A program made the position numbers and the translations under genes. Positions 1 to 12,330 of a stretch of DNA of 64,000 nt are shown here, one piece after another. A model generated the notes under the pieces. The model was not told the DNA's origin. It searched no databases and saw only the letters and a list, made by a program, of their open reading frames with translations. The DNA comes from Nipponacmea schrenckii (taxonomy: Eukaryota > Mollusca > Gastropoda > Lottiidae), in contig CM060199.1 in assembly GCA_030562195.1 (NCBI GenBank), positions 16,636,338 to 16,700,337 of the forward strand, in the 5' to 3' direction. Within the stretch, counting starts at the first letter, position 1. Each line of letters begins with the position of its first letter.

Positions 1-597
1 GTTCGAACTATTTCATAGTAAATTTTTTCTTTAAATGATAAAATTTTCAGAATTTCTACAATTATTTGCATTTTACAATTCATCTTCTTTTAGTTTAAAC
101 ATTTGATCCCTTTAAACATATATTATCCAAAAAGGATTCAGCTAGAGAAATGTAGCAAAATTATTTAATCTGACAGGTCCCCATAATGGGATCCTCGGTG
201 GCTTAGTGGTCAGTTTAATCTCTGTTGTTTGGAAACAAATCTTCTAATGCCGTAATGATGCTTGTTTGCTGATTAATGAAAGTCAACACATACTTTTACA
301 AGGCTTTGCAAATTTTGTGTTGAGAATAGTTTAACGAACGTTCTTGAGAGATACTATTTAGAACAAATTCTCCTTTTTATTTGCAGGGACTATGGACAAA
401 CAAGTATATATGGAGAATGTACTCTCAGAATGGAAATATTGGTTTTACTAAACCTCAAGGTATGATAAGGTTCTTCTCTTTATTTTCGTTTACTTTTTAT
501 TTTTCGTGGTACATTTGGGACAAAATCAGCAACTAACAGACAAGGCCATAAAGCATCTGCTCTTTTCGCGACACTTGGTCGTACTTTTATACTTGTG

Positions 598-2641
598 ATA
601 TACACAATTCTAAAGGAATACTTGTACCATCATCACTTTATACTTTATATACACAATTCTAAAGGAATACTAGGCTAGTACCATCATCACTTTATACTTT
701 ATATACACAATTCTAAAGGAATACTAGTACCATCATCACTCTATACTTTATATACACAATTCTAAAGGAATACTTGTACCATCATCACTTTATACTTTAT
801 ATACACAATTCTAAGGAATACTAGTCTATAACCCTTAAAATCACTTCTATACTTTATATACACAATTCTAAGGAATACTAGTACCATCATCACTCTATAC
901 TTTATATACACAATTCTAAAGGAATACTTGTACCATCATCACTTTATACTTATATACACAATTCTAACGGAATATACTAGTACCATCATCACTCTATACT
1001 TTATATACACAATTCTAAAGGAATACTTGTACCATCATCACTTTATACTTTATATACACAATTCTAAAGGAATACTAGTACCATCATCACTCTATACTTT
1101 ATATACACAATTCTAAAGGAATACTAGTACCATCATCACTTTATACTTTATATACACAATTCTAAAGGAATATTTAGTACCATCATCACTCTATACTTTA
1201 TATACACAATTCTAAAGGAATACTTGTACCATCATCACTCTATACTTTATATACACAATTCTAAAGGAATACTAGTACCATCATCACTCTATACTTTATA
1301 TACACAATTCTAAAGGAATACTTGTACCATCATCACTTTATACTTTATATACACAATTCAAAACGGAATACTTGTACCATCATCACTCTATACTTTATAT
1401 ACACAATTCTAAAGGAATACTAGTACCATCATCACTCTATACTTTATATACACAATTCTAAAGGAATACTTGTACCATCATCACTTTATACTTTATATAC
1501 ACAATTCTAACGGAATACTGGGAAACCATCATCACTCTATACTTTATATACACAATTCTAAAGGAATACTTGTACCATCATCACTTTATACTTTATATAC
1601 ACAATTCTAACGGAATACTAGTACCATCATCACTCTATACTTTATATACACAATTCTAAAGGAATACTAGTACCATCATCACTCTATACTTTATATACAC
1701 AATTCTAAAGGAATACTAGTACCATCATCACTCTATACTTTATATACACAATTCTAAAGGAATACTTGTACCATCATTACTCTATACTTTATATACACAA
1801 TTCTAAAGGAATACTAGTACCATCATCACTCTATACTTTATATACACAATTCTAAAGGAATACTTGTACCATCATCACTTTATACTTTATATACACAATT
1901 CTAAAGGAATACTTGTACCATCATCACTTTATACTTTATATACACAATTCTAACGGAATACTAGGCTAGTACCATCATCACTTTATACTTTATATACACA
2001 ATTCTAACGGAATACTAGTACCATCATCACTTTATACTTTATATACACAATTCTAAAGGAATACTAGTACCATCATCACTTTATACTTTATATACACAAT
2101 TCTAAAGGGAATACTAGGCTAGTACCATCATCACTTTATACTTTATATACACAATTCTAAAGGAATACTAGTACCATCATCACTCTGTACTTTATATACA
2201 CAATTCTAAAGGAATACTTGTACCATCATTACTTTATACTTTATATACACAATTCTAAAGGAATACTAGGGTAGTACCATCATCACTTTATACTTTATAT
2301 ACACAATTCTAAAGGAATACTAGTACCATCATCACTCTATACTTTATATACACAATTCTAAAGGAATACTAGTACCATCATCACTTTATACTTTATATAC
2401 ACAATTCTAAAGGAATACTAGTACCATCATCACTCTATACTTTATATACACAATTCTAAAGGAATACTTGTACCATCATCACTTTATACTTTATATACAC
2501 AATTCTAAAGGAAAACTAGTACCATCATCACTCTATACTTTATATACACAATTCTAAAGGAATACTAGTACCATCATCACTCTATACTTTATATACACAA
2601 TTCTAAAGGAATACTAGTACCATCATCACTCTATACTTTAT
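598..2641. repeat. 49-bp minisatellite, about 42 copies
   Basis: Tandem array of a 49-bp unit containing the strings TATATACACAATTCTAAAGG and TACCATCATCACT. The repeat of TATATACACA from 1051 to 1100 gives the 49-bp period. Copies differ by single bases (CTAG or CTTG, CTCTATA or CTTTATA) and by an occasional 5-bp GGCTA insertion. Because 49 is not a multiple of three, the short open frames inside the array run through three registers and are not genes. Confidence 0.97.
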
Positions 2642-2749
2642 AGCAACCAATGTATAGTAACCAAAACTGAAACTTAACCCTAGATTTCGGAAAACTTATG
2701 TTGAACCTTTGTTAAAATGGTTATGGTTGTTTTTTTTTTTAATATCAAG

Positions 2750-3642
2750 TGATAGGAAAATTGACACCAAAGCCCATTGTAATCGGGTGCGTCAAATGAG
2801 TACAAATGATGACTTTCCAATACGAAAGCAGACTGGCACAAGCAAGAAGGCTCACTGCGACAAGAAAGCTAAAGTTAAAAATAATGGACCTAGATTTAAA
2901 GGTAAAATAAATTCAAAACTTTCATCAATCTCAAGCATCTTTTTGGTTTTCTATAAACACATTGCCATCAATGATGAACTTCCATTTTCTAAATATTGCA
3001 ATAGATCTACTCGAAAAATTATTGCAAACCATAGAATTCCAGTCTTTGAAGGTAATTCGTAATGACATGGTATTTTATTTCAGAACTATCCTTAAAGAAA
3101 GCTAGACGATATGAATCTGAAATCAACAGTCTTGTTAAACAAGGATGGTCAGTAGTGTACAGAGGCAAGCATCATATCACTGTGGTCAAATTTCCTAAAC
3201 CCACAGCAAAGGACGACATATCGACAGCAACTTATCGTGGAGGTAAAAAGAAAGGGGATTGTGGTACAAAATCCTGTGTTTCCAGAAAAAGCAGGAAAGA
3301 CAGATTCGACGCTAAAAACAAAAGCAAGATTCTCCACAAAGTTACATCTTTAGAAAAAAACACAAGGAAAGTGAAGCGGGAACTGTAAATGAAGTCGAAG
3401 CTCTTGCTATTGTAGCTGGTAAGTGGACTTATAATGTCATTTTCCACAATGACGTATTTAATCAACACCCCAAGACTAGAAGAAAAAGGAGGGCGTCAAA
3501 TCCATTTTCATGTAACAACAGTCCTTCAAGATCAACATTTATAATAGCAGATGTCCTTAATGCTACCGGGCTAGTCGAGTCCACATCCTTGCAGAAGCTC
3601 ACATCTTATAAAACCTTTAAAACCCTCAATGAGAACTCTTGA
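2750..3642 (+). CDS. unrecognised lysine-rich multi-exon gene (3' part)
   Basis: I do not recognise this protein. Three exon-like blocks join in frame. The first, 2750-2901, follows a T-rich tract ending TATCAAG. The second, 3084-3242, follows TATTTTATTTCAG and ends at GGTAAAA. The third, about 3329-3642, ends at TGA 3640-3642. The first donor and second acceptor both give phase 1. The third block is open from 3316 to 3642; its AAGCAAG acceptor at 3328 is weak but is the one that keeps frame. Without that splice the second block runs to a stop at 3386-3388. The product is rich in Lys/Arg, includes KKARRYESEINSLVK and a dibasic run RRKRR, and shows no obvious signal peptide or membrane helix in the part seen. 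The 5' end is missing; an exon-like stretch at 388-461 could belong to it. It could instead be a decayed or non-coding region. Confidence 0.3.
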
Positions 3643-5269
3643 AATTATTGTCATGTTGTTTATAGTTTACTTTAGTACTACGATTTGTACAAAGATCCCT
3701 ATAATTAATGGGAAGACTTTTTACATGCGGAACGGCGGAAGAATAAGAATTTAAATGGTGTGAACATTGCCTATTATTTATAATATTTGATAAAATTAAT
3801 TATACGAATTGTGAATATATTGGATATTTTATTATTAAAATTCATACGAGAAACATAATGGATTTATATTCTGTAATGAATAATATTGAACTTGAAACAT
3901 TGCCCTTTTCTATACTTTGCAAAAAATAATTATAGATCTTCAAAAGAAGCTTGAACTGGCTTGGCAGTTTCGCAATTAGAAATTTGAATGGGTACGGATA
4001 ATCCCTGAAAGACAAATACCAAGAGGCTTGGCCAAGGACCGGCTGGTAAAAAGGATCATTAGCTGTAAACATAAATTGTTATCCTTGTAAAATAAAGTTA
4101 TTTCTTTCTTTCTTATTCAGCTGTTTGAATTTTGAAAAATGCCCACAAAATCTAGCAATAATAAGTCAGGGCGCCATCCCTGATATTACCATTGTATGTG
4201 GCAAATAAACATTGGAAAAGAAGAAAAAATTGTCACGCAATGTTTCTGGCAATACACAAAAAAAATACAAAGAAAAAACTTCACTTTATCATTATTTATT
4301 ATTTAATATTATTTTTATTATTTTATTCTAAGATAAATTAAATACATGACATGTGAAAGAAAATAGCCTTCGACCCGAACAGAAAGTTATAAAAGGAAAG
4401 TAAAAAAATATAGAAATATGAAATGCTTGAAGTCATGATGAAATTCATCTTAAGGATAACCCATAAAGCATGAGTAATATATCCTCATTAGCTTATTTCC
4501 AATGGGGTCCTGAGAGGAATCAAATCATTTAATCTGTTGGGAGGAAGTGATGGTGGTTTCCTTTGTTGAATACATTGGATTCTTTCATGGGATAAGCCAA
4601 TGGCATATGCCAAGATGGTACCTTCAGAGTTTTCTTGGGGGTGGGTGTAGTGTGCGTAATCTTCTTAATTATACGGGCTCACACTCATTAAAGTAAGTAT
4701 CGTATGATATTCATTCACGATGCCTAATAAATAGTTTGAAATCGAAGTAGGCAAATGCAGATGTATGCAAATTCCACACATTGCACACTGCACGTCATCT
4801 GGATGTAAACCTAAACGTCCTTTCATTTCAGTTTACAGAATGCTAGTAGTTCATTTGATAGATTGTTATTCAAGAATTGTCGTAAATTTAAGGATTTATT
4901 ACAAAAGGAAACGAAAATAGTACAACAAAAATGATATTATATATTAGCAATTATAATTGTCATTATTAATGATTCTATATATACAATATCCCTAATCAAT
5001 CAAGAAAATATAAGACCGATGTTTTTAGGAAATTCGGGTCATATTTTGACATATTACATTCATTTAATGTCATTGACCATCACGACATACTGTAAAAACC
5101 AATTAATTTTGACAATCATATTCGTCATTTTTAAACTGAAAGAATAATGGATTCATTTGTATACTTTAATAACCCACGACAATCTACCCATCACTTTTCG
5201 CTTTTAAAATGTCAAATTTTTTATATATTTTTAAAGAACTGTCTGTAATCAAAACTCAAAGAATGGTTT
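3643..5269. other. intergenic, no gene recognised
   Basis: AT-rich sequence between the unrecognised exons and the 3' end of EGF-ZP gene 1. About 3930-4130 ends in AAAATAAAGTTATTTC followed by TTTC repeats, which resembles the tail of a short interspersed element, but I cannot classify it. TTTATT at 4895-4900 is a possible minus-strand AATAAA for gene 1, about 370 nt past its stop. Confidence 0.5.
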
Positions 5270-8200
5270 CTAGAATGCAGCACGTGGAATTCGGACGGTA
5301 TTGTCACTAGTAGGCATATCTGAATTGTAGACTTTAGCTTGAGCTCTTTGTTTCATGAATCTAACAGCTAAACATGTGGTGATCACCAACAACAAAACAA
5401 CAGCAACAATAAGTACGATCACCATCACCATGATTTCTGTTGACTGTAAACATTGTTGAGGATCAGCATTTTGTTGGTTCTTTTTGCCTGCGAAATAGAA
5501 AACAGTCAACATTTGAAAAATAGATGAGCTGACAATGTATTTAGTATTTGAGAGAGCCACCTTCACCCACCCCCCCTCCCCCAAAAATCCTTATTCGGAT
5601 ACAGTCCTGATGTATAGCAGCAAGGATTACAATATGGACTTCGCAAAATAGTTTCGATTCAGACATGAAAGATAATGGACTGCTGTAATATTTGTTTAAT
5701 ATTCGCTTCGGCAATAGAAAGGATACAAATGGTTATAATTTCAATTACCTGATTTGGTGTGGGGTAGTTGTAGTTTTTCATGAAATCTAGGATCCAGGAC
5801 TGTTAGTGTTTCGTGTAAGATAACCTCATTATCTAGAGCAGCTCTCCTCTTTCTTCCAGGTGGTGGTGTTGGTGGTGGTGGTGTAGGATTTGATCCGGCT
5901 GGCTGTGGTGGTGATGGACATGTTCCCTGAAATAAAGAAAATATAACAATGAAACGAAATTCGACATGTGGAATTTCGATTACAGATGTCGAAAATAAAA
6001 ACAAAGCCGAATTTCAATTGTTGATGTTGAACTAATTTTTGATGTTGAATTTCGGTTGTCAATAGCTTATGCCGATGACGAAATGCGATTGTAGACGAAT
6101 AATTGTTGATGGCGAATCTTGATTGTTGATGTTTGTGGCAAATGTTGTGGGGTATACACTTGAAGTAATTCCTTCATTTCCTTAAGCCTCTGAATATGTG
6201 CATTCGGTTCAGCCTTGGTTTAACATGCTTGTTCCGAAGTTGATATGAGTGGAACATTTTTGCAAATTTACTATATTGCAGTTATTCTTGTAGCATCGAT
6301 ATCTAATGAAAATACTCTGTCACTAGAATATATTGATTTAAAGCTCTTACGGGGTCACAAGTTGTATCTTGATCCTCACAAACTTTAACCGTGGCGTCAA
6401 ATTTGATCTGTGATGATCCTCGAAGTCTAAAGGCCATAAAATTGATAATGATAGCAGGCTGTGTAGAAGTATCATATGCAATTTCTCCTGTCACAAGAGC
6501 ATCACCAATATCTGTCAAACAGCTGAAATAATAAAAATAGGCCAATATTGCAAAAGAAGAAGGATGAAAGTGCATAGTGAGGAGGGTAATTGGGGTTGGG
6601 CGTGATAACGTGATGAATTTTGAAAATGATAAACAAGAAACCTCTTGTGTGTAAAAGATTTTTTTGATTTGATAAACTTCAAAACCTATTTGGATAATAT
6701 TATGAATAAAATAAAATATAATAAAAAAAAAATAGTTTTACCCGCCAACTATTAAAGTTTCCATCACCATATCAGGTGCAGTCATACCATTACTAGTTGT
6801 AAGAGACATTATTTTAAGTTTGGTGTATCCTGAAATAAACAGCCCATTTATAATCTACTAAGTCTTCGAGCAATCTTACTTTGTTGACCTCAAATCCGTT
6901 AAATTATTTTGCAGGTACGTGGAGTTCTGACAAAATCTTTATAAATGTTTTGTCCATGGTGGACAGGGAAAACGTCCAATATTACTACAGGTCAGTTAAT
7001 TTTTCCATGAGACAAATAAAAGTGAAAGTTCACCAATTCCAAATTGTTAAAATGACTTTTCTTTATTATCCTTTAATACATCGATAAATGAAGTGTGTGC
7101 TTCCTATTTTAAGAAAAATTAGTAATAGTATCCTCTAAAGGTCAAGATAACAAACGATGAAAATATCACTTACTTCCGGTATCGGCTAAAGGTATGTAGA
7201 TCCTCAAATCGTCACCAAGGTTAACTGTTGCAGGCAAGGGACCTCCATTTTTATCTTGTAATTGAAATGATACAGGTTGGTATTGGGTCAGAGCTGTCTC
7301 CTCAGTCAAATTAGACCTGGAATACGATATTTGTAATTTTACTTTGTTTCCCTGGAGTTTATGTTATATATTTTTATAACATAAAATTGTTTTGCCAATT
7401 AGAGTAGCGATCATAAATGAAGAGCTAAATTCTTTTTTAATATATGAAGTGTTTGTCTCTCTGATGTGACGATAGTGTCAAGTCATGGATAGACGGGTGA
7501 TGAAAATCATATGTCGATGTTGAGCTATAAAATAATATTACGGGCATTGGCCAGTAGTAGAAATATACAGTACGACATTCAATTATGAGTGATATATAAG
7601 GATGACATTCAATTATGAGTGATATATAAGGATGACATTCCATTAAGAGGGATATAAAATGATGACATTCAATTATGAGTGATATATAAGGATGCCATTC
7701 AATTATGAGTGATATATAAGAATGACATTCAATTCTGAGTGATATATAAGGATGGCATTCAATTATGAGGGATATATAAGGATGACATTCAATTATGAGT
7801 GATATATAAGGATGCCATTCAATTATGAGTGATATATAAGGATGACATTCCATTATGAGGGATATAAAAGGATGACATTCAATTATGAGTGATATATAAG
7901 GATGGCATTCCATTATGAGGGATATTTTGTTTGGCATTGTATAGAGAATGAATAAATTTGATGATTACCATAGTTGATAAAGCCTGAAAGTGATGATGAT
8001 GGTGATGATTATATTGATAATGTTGCTGATGATGAATATATACAATTAACGATGTAAACGGTGATGATGATATTAGTAATGAAATTTACACATCCCATCG
8101 GTACTAGTACAACATCCACCATCATATTGTTTCATTACATTCTGGTACCCTTATATATATATCATTTTACCTATTTTGGACACTACTTAAGATAACAAAT

Positions 8201-10860
8201 TTCCTGGCATTGGTCTGAATTCGTGATTAAGAATGAAATTAAATTCTGGGTACGAAAATGAACAAAAGAAACATAAACAAAATATATAAAGTTTCAAAAA
8301 GCAATTCATGCAGCTGCTTTGAAATACATTTCTAACCGTTGATCTACTGCAATTGTTCCAATGTTGTTGTTCAAATCGCTTTGTCCAGATCCATCAATTA
8401 CACATTCAGCTGTCAATTTCATATCAGTTCCTCTTTCAATATTTGTATTGAATCGTACTGCAGCTGATGTTTCGTAGGATGTATCACCAGCCTTAAAATA
8501 AAGAGCTCATATATAATTATTCTTTCATCCCATTTGACACCTAATTATAGGTATGGGGTTTTCCAATTTTTGACAATTATCTGATATGTGTGCTTCATTT
8601 TATTTCCACACACGTATCATTATCAACTTTACGATATCCTGCTAAGTAATTTCCATTTGATTTAACGATGGTCGAAATAAACAGCGGGAACTGCAATGAT
8701 CCTGGTGGCATATTGTCAATATATCCCAAGAACATATCTGGTTGACAGCACATGAAAGGTACTTCTCATAGACAGGAATAATATGATTAACTGCTTCATC
8801 TATCATAAGAAATAGACTTTTGACTTACATTAGGTAGGTCAGGGGTAATTATTACACCACACTGTAAATAAGTAAATGTAGCCATGAACATGCCATCAGC
8901 GTCCTCAGTAAAAATACATTCTGCAGTATTTCTATTATCCATGATAAAAACATCTCCATTGAAGGTTGGTATGGGCATATACTTAATGGTCATCTGATCA
9001 CCACTACACTCAACTTGCTCTGTAATTGAGAACGAAAATACAGATGATTAAGAATCTCTGTATCCTTTTTCTGCGTATAAGACACAACAAAAGCAAAGTG
9101 AAAGAAGTAGATGTGTGATCTCACTATTCTAAGTGACAGTTTGGAAATATTCATTATAAAAAAAATCGTAAATTATACCTGAAAATGTATATAAAATTGA
9201 TTATTTACTCTCAAATAGTTTTGGCGTTTAAAAATCAATGGGTTGGTAATTTTAGTTCAAACTTTCAGATGATTCAGGGATACCGTTCTATAATAAATTG
9301 GTGTACAGTTGTTTCACGGCATTTTATTTTTAGTGGGAACTAGGGGCTTAAACCTATTAAGATTTGATTCAGTTCCGATTGAGGGATGAGACAGTCCTTC
9401 ACAGCGATGATATTTTACGGACAGAGGGAGGATGCCGTTCTACAGAATGAAAGCGTCGTGTTTTTGAAATTGTAACATGAAATCAACAATGCTGTTTCAA
9501 TATGTTAGAGGTCCAACATTTTTGTAAACACGTAGCACCCCCAGTTGATTGTTAACTCTTCAAACGCCAGATTGTTTTGAAAATGAGGCTAGACATAAAC
9601 GATGACTTACTTCTTGGCATTTCACACTCGTCTCCATAGAAAGCTTCTGAACACATACACATGTAGGTTCCTGGTGGCGACTCATAACATTGACCTCCAT
9701 TCTGGCATGGTGGGTCACATAGTGTTGGATCATTAGTTACCAAAGCTGAAAATTGTATGCTTTAATGAAATCTTTGAAGAACAGACTAAAGAAATATATT
9801 AAAGGTTTTTCATGAAAATGAAATCTGTAACAAATGAAAGGATATGACAACTTACTTAGGCCAATAATGGAGAAACAATCATAATTTTTAAATCTTTAAA
9901 CCAAGCTTCTGGTAAAACAAGTGTTTGCAAAAATGTAAAACATTCTAATTCCATAATAAACTCGACGGCTTGTAGAAATTACTTTGAAAAACAACTTAAA
10001 ATTCGTAGCTTAATCGTTGGTTATTCAATAACTGAAAGCTAAAGCTTATCCAATGACTGTTTCTGCGTAAATAGTAGCCTTTTTGAAAACGTTGAATTTA
10101 CTCAGTGAGTTTACATACCTTTTAAAGTTTATTACCAATTGCTAAAAATAAAAGTACGCTTACCAAGTTCCAGACCACAATCTTTGTTTGTGTGAGTAGG
10201 AGCGCCGTTAGCATCAGTAGGACAAATACAACTTCCAGTTGTATCATCACAATCACCAGTTACACAGTTTTGAGAAGTTCTTCTGCAGTCAAAATCAGCT
10301 GACGCCTTTACATACCCTAGATATGATTTAACCAATATATAATAATTTTTATACAAATCCAACTGCGCTTTTCTTTGTTCATTTTGAGGAACTAAGATAG
10401 TGAAATATCCCAATTCAACTGTCTTTTCACTTAAGCATTACGTTATAGTGAAATATATTCAATCGAAATGAATGTATTCTTTTTCTCTATGTCCCCTTCC
10501 ATACAATTGCCATTTCGTTGCTACCATATTGTAAATGTAATTTTTGTGTGTGTGATTTTAACACCATAATCTGAAAAAGGACTACAGATATCGAGGTGAG
10601 ATTATTTTTCGCAACAAGATTAAAGATCAAACGCCATATCACTCTTAGATAGATTACAGTATCCCCCCTAAATAGAGCGACTTAAATTATAACTGTCCAC
10701 AAATTTTATGCTGGACTACAAAGACTTTCAAAATTACCCCTTGGGTTGAAACTTCTGATATAAATCAATTATATAGTATCATTTCGTTGTTCTCTTATAG
10801 GAAATATAACTTACCCAAACAAAGCACCACCACACATAATCCCTTTAAAAAGATCTGCAT
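5270..10860 (-). CDS. EGF-ZP transmembrane protein, gene 1 of 3
   Basis: Ten coding exons (minus strand, 5' to 3'): 10815-10860, 10164-10316, 9611-9745, 8829-9019, 8337-8491, 7174-7316, 6742-6829, 6351-6522, 5749-5926 and 5270-5487. All have GT-AG borders and total 1479 nt (492 residues). The signal peptide begins MQIFLKGLCVVVLCLG. Residues about 17-66 hold a six-Cys EGF-type exon and 67-111 a classic EGF (LCDPPCQNGGQC). The ZP-N region at about 112-226 has four Cys, followed by ZP-C to about 364. A Pro-rich stretch ends in the furin-type site RKRR (386-389). A transmembrane helix spans about 440-462 and the tail ends IPRAAF. ZP modules assemble into extracellular filaments after cleavage at such a site. 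Two ZP-C cysteines kept in genes 2 and 3 are Leu and Ala here. An acceptor (CTTTTTTAG) abuts the ATG, implying a non-coding 5' exon. The specific role (egg coat, epithelial matrix or immune) is unknown. Confidence 0.88.
7572..7926. repeat. 30-bp minisatellite in gene 1 intron 5
   Basis: About 12 copies of a 30-bp unit containing ATTATGAGTGATATATAAGG. It lies in the intron between gene 1 exons 8337-8491 and 7174-7316. The period is a multiple of three, so the minus strand stays open across the array and spells a ten-residue repeat around ISLIIECHPY. No splice signals or neighbouring exons support it as protein. Confidence 0.95.
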
Positions 10861-11904
10861 CTAAAAAAGAAACAATTCGAGACTTTTTACCAATTGTTAA
10901 GTGAAAAGCATTGGTCTGTATAAGATATTGTGTATGCCGCAATAAGGCTTTTAAGTAAATCTATCAATTGTATTAATGGTTCGAAGCAGTTTAGAAAGTT
11001 AATTATTTGGCGTTAAAGGGAATAATATAGGTCTTGGAATGAACATAAAATTTGAAAATTTTAAACTTAGCCAATAAGAGCTCTATTTATCAGTAATTAT
11101 ACATACTGTCATAGAAAACATAAAGAAGTAAATAAATATCCCAAAAAATAAGTAACTATCCATGAAGATGCATTTGATTATTGAAAAATGCTTAATAAAT
11201 GACTGTTGCATTGGATTCAACATTTATATTTCTATATTCCCTCACTTTAAGTTTTTTTTGATTCAAGCCGTCCAGCATTTACATTTTTTTTAAAGAACCA
11301 CATTAAGCAGTCTTAACTAAAGCCTAATGCAAATTTCAATACCAATTTCATGAAATTCGAATTTATGAATTTATGTATAATCATGAAACAATAGTAAGAA
11401 ATATAATCGTTTCCTAAATTAAGAATTTTAAGAAAAACAATTCTACTTACTCAAATGAAATTCATTAGGAAAGACAAAATTTATACGTACCATTAAAATA
11501 TTTCAATCACTCTGTAAAATCGTCGTTGTTTATTTCAGAAGAGGTGTTAAGTGTAAAGTTTTCTCGAAAAATGATACATTATTTGACAAGTCTTCATGTT
11601 TATATGACTGTCAAGGCGGAATCTCAATAGCCTAGGGCACAACATTATTTTTTTTTGGTCGATTGTCAGACGCCTATAAATGGTATTCGCGCTATCAAAA
11701 CTTCTAACTGACGTAGTTGCAGGGCGATTTACCTCCATTGGTCATAAAATGCAGTTAATTTTCTAAGAAAAAGGTGTTTATCACAAATCAAAAATTGTAA
11801 AATCTTGCCCCACCCGTAACGACTTGTGACGTTCACCGATTTTTTAAATATTCAACAGACGTAGATTGCAATGAAAAGTTTATTCTCCAGTAAATAAGTT
11901 GGGT
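10861..11904. other. upstream region of EGF-ZP gene 1
   Basis: This is the 5' flank of gene 1 on the minus strand. The only clear signal is the T-rich splice acceptor just before the ATG at 10860, so an untranslated first exon and the promoter should lie upstream. I could not locate either. Confidence 0.4.
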
Positions 11905-12330
11905 GATTGATTGGATGCCATTAACTCGAATCGCCGTACACTTAATTGGAACCAAGAAGCAGGAACACATTACCCCAGTTCTAGAAAGTTTACAATGGTT
12001 GCCAATAAAAAGAATCATTTCTAAAAGCATCATGTAAAGTCCTGAATGGAACTGCTCCCAGTTATATAATAAAGTTGATTGATACTTATAATCCAAATTC
12101 TCGTTCCCTCAGATTATTTTCTCAAAACCTCCCCGTTGTCCCAAATCTTTCCTTAAAACAGTCAATGCATGCTTTTCATTTCGCAGCACCTCACCTTTGG
12201 AACCCACTGCCAATTAACCTAAAACAAGAGAAAAACCTGAAAAATTATTTATTTAGGGATTATTAGGGAAATAAATGATTCTCAAAACTTTGGCAGCGCA
12301 CTAGGAACCTCAGTTTTTGTGCGCTTTACA
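11905..12330 (+). mobile_element. 5'-truncated L2/CR1-like LINE, ORF2 C-terminus and 3' tail
   Basis: Translation in shifting frames gives the typical C-terminal end of L2/CR1-group ORF2 proteins. HITPVLESLQWLPIKKRI is encoded near 11970-12010. An open stretch follows at 12075-12266 with LIDTYNPNSRSLR, AAPHLWNPLPINL and a terminal LKNYLFRDY. Downstream lies GTGCGCTTTACAAAT (about 12318-12332), a tail common in L2 elements. At least one frameshift or stop breaks the frame near 12030, and the 5' part of the element is absent. It is a dead fragment. The clade is from memory of the family and could be CR1 rather than L2. Confidence 0.75.

Noticed and set aside
181..240. tRNA-like A-box string GGTGGCTTAGTGGTCAG
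   Set aside because: No matching B box or cloverleaf follows; at most a scrap of a tRNA-derived SINE.
388..461. Exon-like block between TTTTTATTTGCAG and GGTATGATAAG
   Set aside because: Good splice borders, but two frames are open, it is only 74 nt, and no neighbour could be joined with confidence.
928..1116. Open frame with MYHHHFILIY-style repeats
   Set aside because: It lies wholly inside the 49-bp minisatellite.
3842..4130. Possible SINE or LINE tail ending in AATAAAGTT and TTTC repeats
   Set aside because: Only one copy is visible and no family-specific motif could be recognised.
5829..6062. Minus-strand frames overlapping gene 1 exon 9
   Set aside because: They are out of register with the furin-site frame and have no splice support.
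7437..7937. 166-codon minus-strand frame of a ten-residue repeat
   Set aside because: An artefact of the 30-bp array in a gene 1 intron; no exon borders.
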